Shown here one piece after another: positions 47,364-55,541 of a stretch of DNA of 64,000 nt; positions within the stretch are counted from its first letter, which is position 1; the number at the start of each line of letters is the position of its first letter. A program made the position numbers and the translations under genes. The notes under the pieces are model-generated. The model did no database searches, had not been told where the DNA came from, and worked only from the letters and a program-made list of their open reading frames with translations. This DNA comes from Pseudomonas leptonychotis (lineage in GTDB: Bacteria; Pseudomonadota; Gammaproteobacteria; Pseudomonadales; Pseudomonadaceae): NCBI RefSeq assembly GCF_004920405.1, contig NZ_RFLV01000002.1, positions 496,001 through 560,000 on the forward strand, read 5' to 3'.

Positions 47364-47723
47364 GGAATAATGTCTCCGTTAGCGGCCAGTCGGCGGCATT
47401 TTATTTTTTGTTATACCTACGCAGTCTAGTCACTCGATGCGCTCAGGAAAGCGGCACAGAAGGTATCTGCGTAGATATTTGTATTAACTTTTGATTCGGC
47501 TCGTTGAACAGCTGAACAGGAAAAATCACCACCTCCTGCAGTGCTCATTGATGTGTCATCAAACAACCAAAACCGAGTGGCCTCGACGTGTAGGCTGATC
47601 GAGGCCGTAGGATGGGTTGAGCGAAATGGATGCCACGAGAACCGCGCAACGACGGCATCCAGCACATTCCCCGCATGGGTATCGCTGCACTCAACCCATC
47701 CTAACGGCTGAACGTTTCGCCCC
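47364..47723. other. Gap between two minus-strand genes
   Basis: Contains the promoter side of the DISM-GGDEF-EAL gene, with a TATAAC hexamer (minus strand, 47410-47415) as a possible -10, and the inverted repeat at 47608-47703. No convincing coding sequence. Confidence 0.5.
47608..47703. repeat. 96-base inverted-repeat element
   Basis: TAGGATGGGTTGAG (47608-47621) and CTCAACCCATCCTA (47690-47703) are a perfect 14-base inverted pair. The right part, GGGTATCGCTGCACTCAACC, recurs near 40.66 kb. Confidence 0.9.
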
Positions 47724-48920
47724 TTACAGCTTGCGGGCGCTGACTCCTGCGGCGACAAACAGAGCAGCCAATACCGCGAGCATCGGCAGCCAGCCGGCGT
47801 GTTCCCAGATATACCCGGCGCCGTAACCAATCACGCTAGAGCCCAGGTAATACGCACACAGATAAAGCGCCGAAGCCTGCGCCTTGGCGCCACTAGCCCG
47901 TTGCCCCACCTGCCCGCTGGCCACCGCATGGGCGGCGAAAAAACCCAGGGTGAATAACGCCAAACCCGCCACAGCCGCGCTCAGCCAGGGCGTGGCACAA
48001 AGCGCAACGCCGAACAGCATGATGCCGATGCCACCCTGCATCACCTGCCGCGCACCCAAACGTGGCACCAGGCGCCCCGCCCATCCGGCACTGAAAATCC
48101 CCAGCAGATACACCGTAAACAGCAACCCGATCAGGCTGGATGACAGGTTGAACGGTGCGGCCGCCAAGCGAAAGCCGACATAGTTGAACAAGGCAACAAA
48201 GCCGCCCATCAATAAAAAAGCCATCAGAAACAGCCGGCGCAATTCTCCGTTGCTCAGATGCGCGGCAAAGTTACGCAGCAAGCCGCGCAGCGACAACGAT
48301 TGCGCGGTGAAATGCCGCGACGGCGGCAGCAGCCAGATAAACAGCCCCAGCGCCAGCAAGCCCATGCCCGCAATACCGGCCAAGGCCAGCGGCCAGCCAC
48401 CGAGGTCGCTGAGCAAGCCGGCGAGCAAGCGCCCCAGCAAACCACCCAATGCCGTGCCGCCGATATACAGGCCCATTGCCGCAGGCAATGCTTGCGGGTC
48501 AAATTCCTCCCCCACATAGGCCATGGCCAGCGCCGGCAAGCCGCTGAGCGCGAGCCCAAGCAACGCACGCAGCCATAACAGGTGATCCCAGCTATCAACA
48601 AAAGCGCAAGCGATCCCCAATAATGACGCCAACCCTAGAGCTATCACCATGACCGGCTTACGCCCCCAACTCTCGGCCAGCGCACCGGACACCAACAAGC
48701 ACAGCGCCAGGCTCAGAGTGGTCAGTGATAACGCGAGACTGCTACCCGCAGCCGACACGGCGAAATGCGCAGCCAGCAACGGCAACAGCGGCTGTACGCA
48801 ATAGAGCAAAGCAAAGGTGGCAAACCCGGCGCAGAACAGCGCAACGGTGGCACGCCGGTAGGCAGCAGTGCCGCGCATCAGGTGCGCAGGTGAATTGGCA
48901 GCAGGCATCAGCAAGCTCAC
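47724..48920 (-). CDS. MFS transporter, YnfM/AraJ-like
   Basis: 398-residue major facilitator with twelve predicted segments. ATVALFCAGFATFALLYCVQPLLPLLAAHF opens it; the motif SGALAESWGRKPVMVIALGL lies after segment 2. This subgroup contains drug and metabolite exporters; substrate unknown. The start is GTG at 48920, or ATG at 48908 giving MPAANSP. Confidence 0.85.
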   Translation of the reverse strand: MSLLMPAANSPAHLMRGTAAYRRATVALFCAGFATFALLYCVQPLLPLLAAHFAVSAAGSSLALSLTTLSLALCLLVSGALAESWGRKPVMVIALGLASLLGIACAFVDSWDHLLWLRALLGLALSGLPALAMAYVGEEFDPQALPAAMGLYIGGTALGGLLGRLLAGLLSDLGGWPLALAGIAGMGLLALGLFIWLLPPSRHFTAQSLSLRGLLRNFAAHLSNGELRRLFLMAFLLMGGFVALFNYVGFRLAAAPFNLSSSLIGLLFTVYLLGIFSAGWAGRLVPRLGARQVMQGGIGIMLFGVALCATPWLSAAVAGLALFTLGFFAAHAVASGQVGQRASGAKAQASALYLCAYYLGSSVIGYGAGYIWEHAGWLPMLAVLAALFVAAGVSARKL

Positions 48921-49192
48921 AAAATGGCTCTAGATCGGCCGTTACGGCAGACTAACACGCAGCTGCCGAGCTGGCTTTGCGTGCGCTGCACAGCCATTTT
49001 GCTGAACCTGAACAAAACAACGCCTGGCCCAACGACAGTCAAAAAGTAGCGACCCGCAATGACAGATTAAAAACGTGAGTACGGCACCATAAATGCTGAC
49101 GCACGCATCAAGCGATTTACTCTGCAAGTAAGAAGGCTTGGGGTTGCCTGAAAAATAATTTCGCCTAGCGACACGTCTTTAAGCGCCACCAT
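48921..49192. other. Intergenic region
   Basis: 272 bases upstream of the MFS gene and downstream of a minus-strand terminator. A 61-codon minus-strand frame exists but has no binding site or family likeness. No regulatory site recognised. Confidence 0.4.
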
Positions 49193-49221
49193 AAAAAAAC
49201 GGGAGCCCAAACGGGCTCCCG
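49193..49221 (-). terminator. Rho-independent terminator, minus strand
   Basis: ACGGGAGCCC / GGGCTCCCGT stem with a three-base loop, followed on the minus strand by seven T. Confidence 0.93.
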
Positions 49222-49355
49222 TACTCATTCTCAGAGAAATGCCGGTACAGGCCTCACGCCCGTACCTGCTACAACCTCACCTGCGCCCCAAAGAGGCGCA
49301 TAAACAAGTGTGGCAAATAAACCAGCAAGACTCCGTTTTGCTTTGTTGTCGCTCT
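49193..49355 (-). ncRNA. Candidate small RNA
   Basis: A strong terminator on the minus strand has no gene in front of it. Upstream lie TACAAT (49363-49368) and TCGACC (49385-49390) with 16 bases between, a fair sigma-70 promoter. The predicted transcript of about 163 bases starts with an A-rich stretch (ACAACAAAGCAAAACGG), then two hairpins (GCGCC/GGCGC and GGTACGGGC/GCCTGTACC) and the terminator. No known sRNA was recognised. Confidence 0.5.
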
Positions 49356-49418
49356 GCAACGAATTGTAACCACGGAATGCGACTGGTCGATGCCACAAGC
49401 ACGCGGCAGAATGTGCTC

Positions 49419-50129
49419 ATGAATAAAGATTTCCTACCCGCCTGCTGCGCCCCACTGAGTGACCACTGGCCATTGCCCCACCCACACTCAACACTGCGCT
49501 TGATCAGTACCCGCTTTGACCCCGGGCACTTACACAGCGAAGATTTCAGCCGCTGTGCCATTGCCCCGATAAAAGGCGTTGCCAAACGCCAGGCGGAATA
49601 CCTGGCAGGCCGCCTGTGCGCGCGGGCGGCATTGGCGCAGCTGACTGGAACAGCGGCAACACCTGCCTGCGGCGCTGATCGGGCACCGCAATGGCCGAAT
49701 GGCACGGTCGGCTCCATTACCCACGGCAGTGGGTGGGCGGCTGCGGTGGTGGGCCAACACTCAGAATGGCGCGGCCTGGGTCTGGATGTTGAGCAGATCA
49801 TGCCCGCCAGTCGTGCCGAGCGCCTGGCCGGGGAAATACTCACCCCTGCCGAGTTGCTACGCCTGCAAAATCTGCCTACTGAGCAGCGCGCCCAACGCAT
49901 CAGCTTGACCTTTTCACTCAAAGAAAGCCTGTTTAAAGCGCTCTACCCGCAAGTGTTACGGCACTTCTATTTTCAGGATGCAGAGCTGATCAGCGTCGAT
50001 ACATCACAGCAAGTGCGCATGCGTTTGTTGATCGACCTGCATGAGCAATGGCCCGCCGGAGCGGAGGTAAGCGGGCAATTTGCTGAATTCGACGGCTACC
50101 TGCTTAGCCTGGTCAGCATTGCACGCTAA
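49419..50129 (+). CDS. 4'-phosphopantetheinyl transferase (EntD/PcpS-like)
   Basis: 236 residues from the ATG at 49419. Sfp/EntD-type enzyme moving phosphopantetheine from CoA to carrier proteins. [38 protein letters not shown] (metal-binding Asp and Glu) and [13 protein letters not shown] (Glu and Lys) are in the right order. In Pseudomonas one such enzyme may serve all carrier proteins. The open frame extends upstream without family likeness. Confidence 0.9.
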   Translation: MNKDFLPACCAPLSDHWPLPHPHSTLRLISTRFDPGHLHSEDFSRCAIAPIKGVAKRQAEYLAGRLCARAALAQLTGTAATPACGADRAPQWPNGTVGSITHGSGWAAAVVGQHSEWRGLGLDVEQIMPASRAERLAGEILTPAELLRLQNLPTEQRAQRISLTFSLKESLFKALYPQVLRHFYFQDAELISVDTSQQVRMRLLIDLHEQWPAGAEVSGQFAEFDGYLLSLVSIAR

Positions 50130-50200
50130 TCTGCCTGGCACTGCCGCCCAAAGCCTGGGGCAAATCCGCTAAACTCGGCCAACTGTTGCCCGGAGTCTCT

Positions 50201-51490
50201 ATGCGCGAAGATTTGAACCAAGGCCTGATCGATTTCCTCAAGGCCTCGCCCACCCCCTTCCATGCCACCGCCAGTTTGGCTCAGCGCCTAGAGGCTGCCG
50301 GTTTTCAGCAACTGGATGAACGTATCAGCTGGCACACCGAGCCCGGTGGCCGCTATTACGTGACCCGCAACGACTCCTCGATCATCGCCTTCAAGCTGGG
50401 CAAACGCTCACCGCTCGAAGGTGGCATCCGTTTAGTCGGCGCACACACCGACAGCCCTTGCTTGCGGGTTAAGCCCCAGCCGGAATTGCAGCGCCAGGGC
50501 TTTTTCCAGCTCGGCGTTGAGGTTTACGGCGGCGCCCTGCTGGCACCCTGGTTTGACCGCGACCTGTCACTCGCCGGACGCGTCACCTACCGTCGCGACG
50601 GTAAGGTTGAAAGCCAACTGATCGATTTTCAGAGTCCGATTGCGGTGATCCCCAACCTGGCCATTCACCTCAACCGTGAGGCCAATCAGGGCTGGGCCAT
50701 CAATCCTCAAAACGAACTACCGCCGATTCTTGCGCAACTGGCCGACCCTGAAGCGGCTGACTTCCGCGCCCTGATTACCGAGCAACTGGCGCGCCAGCAT
50801 GACTTCAGCGCCGATGCCGTGCTCGATTACGAGCTGAGTTTTTACGACACTCAAAACGCTGCGGTGATTGGTTTGAATGGCGACTTTATTGCCGGTGCGC
50901 GGCTCGACAACCTGCTGTCTTGCTACGCCGGCCTGCAAGCGCTCTTGGCCGCCGCCGATGATGAAAGCTGCATGCTGGTGTGCACCGACCACGAAGAAGT
51001 CGGCTCCTCGTCGGCCTGCGGCGCCGATGGCCCGATGCTGGAACAAGTGCTGCGCCGTGTATTGCCCGACGGGGATGGCTTTGTCCGTACCATCCAGCGC
51101 TCCTTGCTGGTCTCGGCAGACAACGCCCACGCCGTACACCCCAACTACGCCGATCGACATGACGAAAATCACGGCCCCAAGCTCAATGCCGGCCCGGTGA
51201 TCAAGATCAACAGCAATCAGCGTTACGCCACCACCAGCGAGACGGCCGGCTTCTTCCGCCATCTGTGCCTGGAAAACGAAGTGCCGGTGCAAAGCTTTGT
51301 CACCCGTAGCGACATGGGTTGCGGCTCGACTATCGGCCCAATCACCGCCAGCCAGCTGGGCGTACGCACCGTGGATATCGGCCTGCCGACCTTCGCCATG
51401 CACTCGATCCGCGAGCTGGCCGGCAGCCAAGACCTGGCCCATCTGGTTAAAGTACTGAGCGCCTTCTATAACAGCGCCGAGTTGCCTTGA
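50201..51490 (+). CDS. apeB: M18 aspartyl aminopeptidase
   Basis: 429 residues from the ATG at 50201 (GGAG upstream). Dinuclear zinc peptidase: [11 protein letters not shown] (first His and Asp), [16 protein letters not shown] (Glu pair), [19 protein letters not shown] and [25 protein letters not shown] (last His). Full length for the bacterial M18 family. Cytoplasmic; removes acidic N-terminal residues from peptides. Confidence 0.94.
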   Translation: MREDLNQGLIDFLKASPTPFHATASLAQRLEAAGFQQLDERISWHTEPGGRYYVTRNDSSIIAFKLGKRSPLEGGIRLVGAHTDSPCLRVKPQPELQRQGFFQLGVEVYGGALLAPWFDRDLSLAGRVTYRRDGKVESQLIDFQSPIAVIPNLAIHLNREANQGWAINPQNELPPILAQLADPEAADFRALITEQLARQHDFSADAVLDYELSFYDTQNAAVIGLNGDFIAGARLDNLLSCYAGLQALLAAADDESCMLVCTDHEEVGSSSACGADGPMLEQVLRRVLPDGDGFVRTIQRSLLVSADNAHAVHPNYADRHDENHGPKLNAGPVIKINSNQRYATTSETAGFFRHLCLENEVPVQSFVTRSDMGCGSTIGPITASQLGVRTVDIGLPTFAMHSIRELAGSQDLAHLVKVLSAFYNSAELP

Positions 51491-51515
51491 TCGTTACCCC
51501 GGCAGCAAACAATCG

Positions 51516-52478
51516 CTAAAGTTTGTACTGCTGTCGGTAGGCCGCCGGGGTAAGACCGGTCACATGCTTGAAGGTGCGTCGAAAGCTCGACTCATCGCCG
51601 TAACCCAGAGCGACGCTGATCCGGCTGATCGAGTCTGCAGTGAGGAGCAGCCGTTCTCCTGCCTGGTTGAGCTTGATCAGGCGCACCTGATCCGCCACCG
51701 CCAACCCTGTCAACGATTTGACCTTACGCGCCAGAGTGCGTGCGGAAACGGCCAGTTCATCGGCAAGCCGCTGCACGCTGAGCTGCTGTGCCGGCAGGCG
51801 CTCCACCACCAGGTGCAACCTGCGCAACAGTGGCTCCGTTTGCTGCATCAGGCCAACAGCGCGGAACACTGGCGTCGCCGGTTCCGGGCGGGGCAACACC
51901 ATCAGCGTGGCGATCTCGCGATAAGCCACCGACCCAAGCTGCTGTTCAAGCAGCATCCGGGCAATCGCCAGGTAACCACTTACACCCGAGGCCGTGGCAT
52001 TCAGCCGATTGCTCACCTGAGTCTGCTCAAACTGCCAGTGCACCTGAGGAAAGCGCGCTTGCATACTGGACGCCAACCACCAGGTTGCCGTCGCTCGCTC
52101 ACCCTGCAAACGCCCGCTCTGCGCCAGCAGGCACACGCCGGTGCAGTAGCTCCACAGCTGTGTCGTGCGCGGTAGCTGATTTAACGCCCGAATCAGACCT
52201 CGGTTGGCCTCCAGTGCCGCAGTGATCATCGCGTCCGAATCCGCCCAGAGCCCGGGAATCAGCACTGCACTGCATTCGGCCTGAGCCAGACTGCTCTGTG
52301 GTTGCAAGCGCATGCCCTGTGCGCAATCGACCGGCTCGCTGCCCAAGCCAATCCAACACAGCTCAAAGTGCTGCTCGCCAACACGTCGATTGGCCGCCGT
52401 CAGCAGGTCGGCGAAGGCGAACAGGCCTGCAGGCATGCAACCGGGATACAGCAGCAGACCGATCTTCTGCATAGGCAT
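51516..52478 (-). CDS. GlxA-type AraC transcriptional regulator
   Basis: 320 residues. The N-terminal DJ-1/PfpI domain (to about 185) has the nucleophile-elbow-like LWSYCTGVCLLAQSGRL with its Cys. The C-terminal AraC domain reads LADELAVSARTLARKVKSLTGLAVADQVRLIKL and SRISVALGYGDESSFRRTFKHVTGLTPAAYRQQ. AGGA precedes the ATG at 52478. Divergent from the metallo-beta-lactamase-fold gene, its likely target. Confidence 0.88.
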   Translation of the reverse strand: MPMQKIGLLLYPGCMPAGLFAFADLLTAANRRVGEQHFELCWIGLGSEPVDCAQGMRLQPQSSLAQAECSAVLIPGLWADSDAMITAALEANRGLIRALNQLPRTTQLWSYCTGVCLLAQSGRLQGERATATWWLASSMQARFPQVHWQFEQTQVSNRLNATASGVSGYLAIARMLLEQQLGSVAYREIATLMVLPRPEPATPVFRAVGLMQQTEPLLRRLHLVVERLPAQQLSVQRLADELAVSARTLARKVKSLTGLAVADQVRLIKLNQAGERLLLTADSISRISVALGYGDESSFRRTFKHVTGLTPAAYRQQYKL

Positions 52479-52562
52479 GAAATGTCCTATTTGTGGTAAT
52501 TCCTGCCATCTTTATCCGGCAGACGAATTTTTACAATGAGTCCTCCTATCCCGGAGAACTCC

Positions 52563-53360
52563 ATGAAAATCACTCAACTGCGCAATGCCACCCTGATCGT
52601 CGAATTCGGCGAAGTATGCCTGCTTGTCGACCCCATGCTCGCCGCACAGGGCCAGCTACCAGCCCTCAAATACTTCGCCCGGCGTCGGCGTAATCCACTG
52701 GTTGAGATGCCCAACAATGCCGCTGAACACCTGCAACGGGTGACCCATTGCTTGATCACCCATTGCCAAAAAGGCCACTTCGACCACCTCGACCGTACCG
52801 CCATCCGCTGGCTGCGCGAACGCAACACGCCTGTGCTGTGCATGGCAGAGGATGCGGATTACCTACGCAAGCGCCGGCTCAACGTGCAGGAACTGCCCGG
52901 CATGAGCGGCGGTACATTCTTTAATGGTTCGATCCAGGCAATTGCCTGCCTACATGGGGAGGGTTTTATCGGCAATTTGATGGCCCATGGCTACGGCTAC
53001 TTCATCCAGATACCAGGTGAACCCAGCCTCTACCTCGCCGGTGACACTCTGCTGACTGCAGATGTCCGTCACTGCCTGACAGAACTGGCACCGACCGTGA
53101 GTGTATTGCCGGCAGGTGGCGCGCGCTTCGACCTAGGCGGCGAGATCATCATGGACCAAGCCGATATTCTCGCGGCGCTTCAACTCAGCAGCGGCATCAT
53201 CGTAGCCAACCACCTGGAGGCACTCGATCACTGCCCGGTGACACGCGCCGACCTGCTGCAGGAGGCTACTCGCCGGGGGTTCAATAAGCGTCTGCGGGTA
53301 CCGCTGGATGGCGAGACCCTGGAATTCTCACTGTCACGGCAAAATCAGCTAGCCGTTTAG
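52563..53360 (+). CDS. Metallo-beta-lactamase-fold hydrolase (UlaG-like)
   Basis: 265 residues from the ATG at 52563 (GGAGA upstream). The metal motif is HCQKGHFDHLDRTAIRWL, with CLHGEGFIGNLMAHGYGYFI, YLAGDTLLTADV and ANHLEALDHCP supplying further ligands. It is nearest to the L-ascorbate-6-phosphate-lactonase group, though the substrate is unknown. Convergent with the GntR gene; controlled perhaps by the GlxA-type regulator. Confidence 0.8.
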   Translation: MKITQLRNATLIVEFGEVCLLVDPMLAAQGQLPALKYFARRRRNPLVEMPNNAAEHLQRVTHCLITHCQKGHFDHLDRTAIRWLRERNTPVLCMAEDADYLRKRRLNVQELPGMSGGTFFNGSIQAIACLHGEGFIGNLMAHGYGYFIQIPGEPSLYLAGDTLLTADVRHCLTELAPTVSVLPAGGARFDLGGEIIMDQADILAALQLSSGIIVANHLEALDHCPVTRADLLQEATRRGFNKRLRVPLDGETLEFSLSRQNQLAV

Positions 53361-53367
53361 ATAAGCC

Positions 53368-54087
53368 TCACTCCGGTACTTCGACGCTCACATGCAGGGC
53401 GTCGTGGCGCCAGAACTCCAGATCGCAATCAATCAGCCGGCCGTGCTGGTCACGGTTGATCCGCACGATGCGCAGCGCTGGGCTGCCCACCGCCACTTTC
53501 AATGCGCCAGCGGCCTCGCTGTGCAAAGCAGTCGGCACCATGTCGAAACGCACCCGCCCGTAATGAATGCCGTACTCACTGGCGTACAACTCGGTTAGCG
53601 AGCGGGTTAGGTCGAAATCCAGAATGCCGGCGAAGTAATTCGGATTGAGGTAGTGCTCGACATACAGCACCAAGCGCCCGTCGATACGCCGTGCACGGCG
53701 TATTTGATACACGCTGGACAGCGCCGGCAACGCCAACAGCTGACAGATTTCCGCGCTGGCCGGTATCAACCGCGCACTCAACACCTCGGTGGCCGGCACC
53801 CGGCCTTGCTCACCAACCATGGCGTGAAAGTGGCTGCGCACCAGCGGGTTGTAGGCCACGCGCGGTGGCGATACAAACCAGCCACGCCGCTCCTCACGAT
53901 AAATCAGCCCCTGGGCTTCAAGCTGGCCTAGTGCTTCACGCAAGGTGATGCGCGTGGTGTCGAATACTTCACTGAGCTTGCGCTCCGCTGGTAACTGGCT
54001 GCCTGAAGGCAACAACCCGTGCTCAATCTGCTCTTCCAATGCCCGGCATATAGCAGTGACTGCCCGTGGCGCTTCATCGCGCATCAA
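53368..54087 (-). CDS. GntR-family regulator with UTRA domain
   Basis: 239 residues. HutC-type repressor: winged helix (residues 10-75) with LPSGSQLPAERKLSEVFDTTRITLREALGQLEAQGLI, then a UTRA effector domain from about 95 (ARLIPASAEICQLLALPALSSVYQIRRARRIDGRLVLYVEHYLNP) that binds a small ligand. It lies divergent from the phosphate-related ABC operon. A perfect palindrome at 54099-54112 just before its start suggests autoregulation. Confidence 0.9.
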   Translation of the reverse strand: MMRDEAPRAVTAICRALEEQIEHGLLPSGSQLPAERKLSEVFDTTRITLREALGQLEAQGLIYREERRGWFVSPPRVAYNPLVRSHFHAMVGEQGRVPATEVLSARLIPASAEICQLLALPALSSVYQIRRARRIDGRLVLYVEHYLNPNYFAGILDFDLTRSLTELYASEYGIHYGRVRFDMVPTALHSEAAGALKVAVGSPALRIVRINRDQHGRLIDCDLEFWRHDALHVSVEVPE

Positions 54088-54098
54088 GACCTCCCTAT

Positions 54099-54112
54099 TT
54101 GGACTAGTCCAA
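54099..54112. promoter_or_regulatory. Probable GntR operator 1
   Basis: TTGGACTAGTCCAA, perfect 14-base palindrome, 12 bases before the GntR start. It fits TGGNCTAGNCCA, similar to sites known for HutC/NagR-type regulators. Confidence 0.65.
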
Positions 54113-54324
54113 CCCCAATAAGGGGCAGAATCCTGTTAATGCCGCAGTAAAAATCATGTTTCAAGTTTAAGCACTCCAGATGACCGAAGCATGACACTCT
54201 GCCGACACACATCGTCAATCCGCGCAAAGTCTAGTCTGCAAGCCACGTAATGGCGGTTTTAATCATGGTCTACGCTAGTGAAGCGCCCGTTTCGGCAACG
54301 CGGTTATAACCGCTAAATGAGCAA

Positions 54325-54342
54325 CGTACATAAAACTGTCAT
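54325..54342 (+). promoter_or_regulatory. Putative PhoB box
   Basis: CGTACATAAAACTGTCAT agrees with the PhoB consensus CTGTCATAWAWCTGTCAY at 15 of 18 positions; the second half-site is perfect. TAAATT lies ten bases downstream, the usual distance to a -10. Confidence 0.6.
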
Positions 54343-54372
54343 TTAACCCGCCTAAATTGGCTTAGGTCTTGC

Positions 54373-54384
54373 TGATCTAGACCA
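54373..54384. promoter_or_regulatory. Probable GntR operator 2
   Basis: TGATCTAGACCA, one mismatch from a perfect TGGTCTAGACCA palindrome. Lies just past the predicted transcription start of the ABC operon, a position suited to repression. Confidence 0.6.
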
Positions 54385-54426
54385 GAACAGTTCACCGCAC
54401 ATACCCCAATCGCAAAGGAGTTTCCA

Positions 54427-55485
54427 ATGAAACAACTGCTGATGGCTTCACTGATGGGCTCGGCCATTGCCCTGGCAACCTCTGCCATGGCTGCTGACAT
54501 GGACATGCAAGCACTGGAGAAGGCTGCGCGCGCAGAAGGCGCGGTAAACAGTGTCGGCATGCCGGATAGCTGGGCCAACTGGAAGGACACTTGGGTTGAC
54601 CTGGAGAAAAAATACGGCTTGAAGCACATGGACACCGACATGAGCTCGGCCCAGGAAATTGCCAAATTTGCCGCTGAAAAAGACAACGCCACTGCCGATA
54701 TTGGCGACGTCGGTGCGGCCTTCGGCCCCATCGCGGTGCAGCAAGGTGTTACCCAAGCCTACAAACCCAGCACCTGGGAACAAATTCCAGCCTGGGCCAA
54801 GGACACAGATGGCCATTGGATGCTCGCCTACACCGGCTCCATCGCCTTTATCGTCAACAAGCAGCTGGTCAAGGACATCCCGCACTCCTGGGCTGATCTG
54901 AAAAAAGGCACCTACAAAGTGTCGGCTGGCGATGTCAGCACCGCCGCACAAGCGGTAAACGGTGTACTGGCTGCCGCCATCGCCATGGGCGGTAATGAAA
55001 GCAACGTTAAACCCGCACTGGAGTTCTACGGCGAACTGGCCAAGCAAGGCCGTCTGTCGCTGGCCAACCCAACCATCCAGACCCTGGAAAAAGGCGAAGT
55101 CGAAGTCGGCGTAGTGTGGGACTTCAACGGCCTGAGCTACCGCGATCAGATCGACCCAGAGCGCTTTGAAGTGATGATTCCGTCTGACGGTTCGGTGATT
55201 TCCGGTTACAGCACCATCATCAACAAATGGGCAAAAAACCCTAACGCCGCCAAACTGGCGCGTGAGTACATCTTGAGCGACGCTGGCCAAATCAACCTGG
55301 CCAAAGGTAATGCCCGGCCGATCCGCGCCGAACACCTGACCCTGCCAGCCGAGGTTCAAGCCAAGCTGCTGCCGCAAGAGCAGTACGCCAAGGTTCAGCC
55401 GATCAAAGATGCTGCTGCCTGGGAAGCCACCTCTAAAGCCCTGCCGCGCCTGTGGCAAGAGCACGTCATCATCAACATGAACTAA
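54427..55485 (+). CDS. ABC transporter periplasmic substrate-binding protein
   Basis: 352 residues. Signal peptide 1-22 (ALATSAMA), mature protein of the FbpA/PotD-like type II fold: EGAVNSVGMPDSWANWKDTWVDLEKKYG, ADIGDVGAAFGPIAVQQG, GEVEVGVVWDFNGLSYRDQ and DGSVISGYSTIINKWAKN. Tryptophans in the first lobe may line a pocket. First gene of the operon, behind a PhoB-box-like site. The ligand is unknown; the neighbours suggest an organophosphorus compound. Confidence 0.9.
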   Translation: MKQLLMASLMGSAIALATSAMAADMDMQALEKAARAEGAVNSVGMPDSWANWKDTWVDLEKKYGLKHMDTDMSSAQEIAKFAAEKDNATADIGDVGAAFGPIAVQQGVTQAYKPSTWEQIPAWAKDTDGHWMLAYTGSIAFIVNKQLVKDIPHSWADLKKGTYKVSAGDVSTAAQAVNGVLAAAIAMGGNESNVKPALEFYGELAKQGRLSLANPTIQTLEKGEVEVGVVWDFNGLSYRDQIDPERFEVMIPSDGSVISGYSTIINKWAKNPNAAKLAREYILSDAGQINLAKGNARPIRAEHLTLPAEVQAKLLPQEQYAKVQPIKDAAAWEATSKALPRLWQEHVIINMN

Positions 55486-55492
55486 TGCATCT

Positions 55493-55516
55493 GGCCCCAG
55501 GGATTCCTCTGGGGCC
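55493..55516 (+). other. Intercistronic hairpin after the binding-protein gene
   Basis: GGCCCCAG / CTGGGGCC, a perfect eight-base stem without a T run. Such stems often protect the binding-protein mRNA, giving it higher expression than the membrane genes. Confidence 0.7.
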
Positions 55517-55541
55517 GATTCAATTGCTAAGGCTTTTAACC

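Larger units (their letters stand above)
54088..54426. promoter_or_regulatory. Divergent control region of the ABC operon
   Basis: 339 bases between the GntR gene and the binding-protein gene. From left to right it holds a perfect palindrome (54099-54112), a weaker copy (54266-54277), a 14-base palindrome GCGGTTATAACCGC (54300-54313), a PhoB-box-like site (54325-54342), TAAATT as possible -10 (54353-54358) and another repressor-like palindrome (54373-54384). AAAGGAG precedes the ATG at 54427. Confidence 0.7.

Noticed and set aside
47426..47830. 134-codon minus-strand frame over the 47.6 kb repeat
   Set aside because: It runs through a dispersed repeat and into the MFS gene; no family features.
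48942..49127. 61-codon minus-strand frame upstream of the MFS gene
   Set aside because: No ribosome binding site, Cys-rich random look, no recognisable motif.
54448..55464. 338-codon frame antisense to the binding-protein gene
   Set aside because: Shadow frame; the plus strand has a signal peptide, AAAGGAG and full family likeness.
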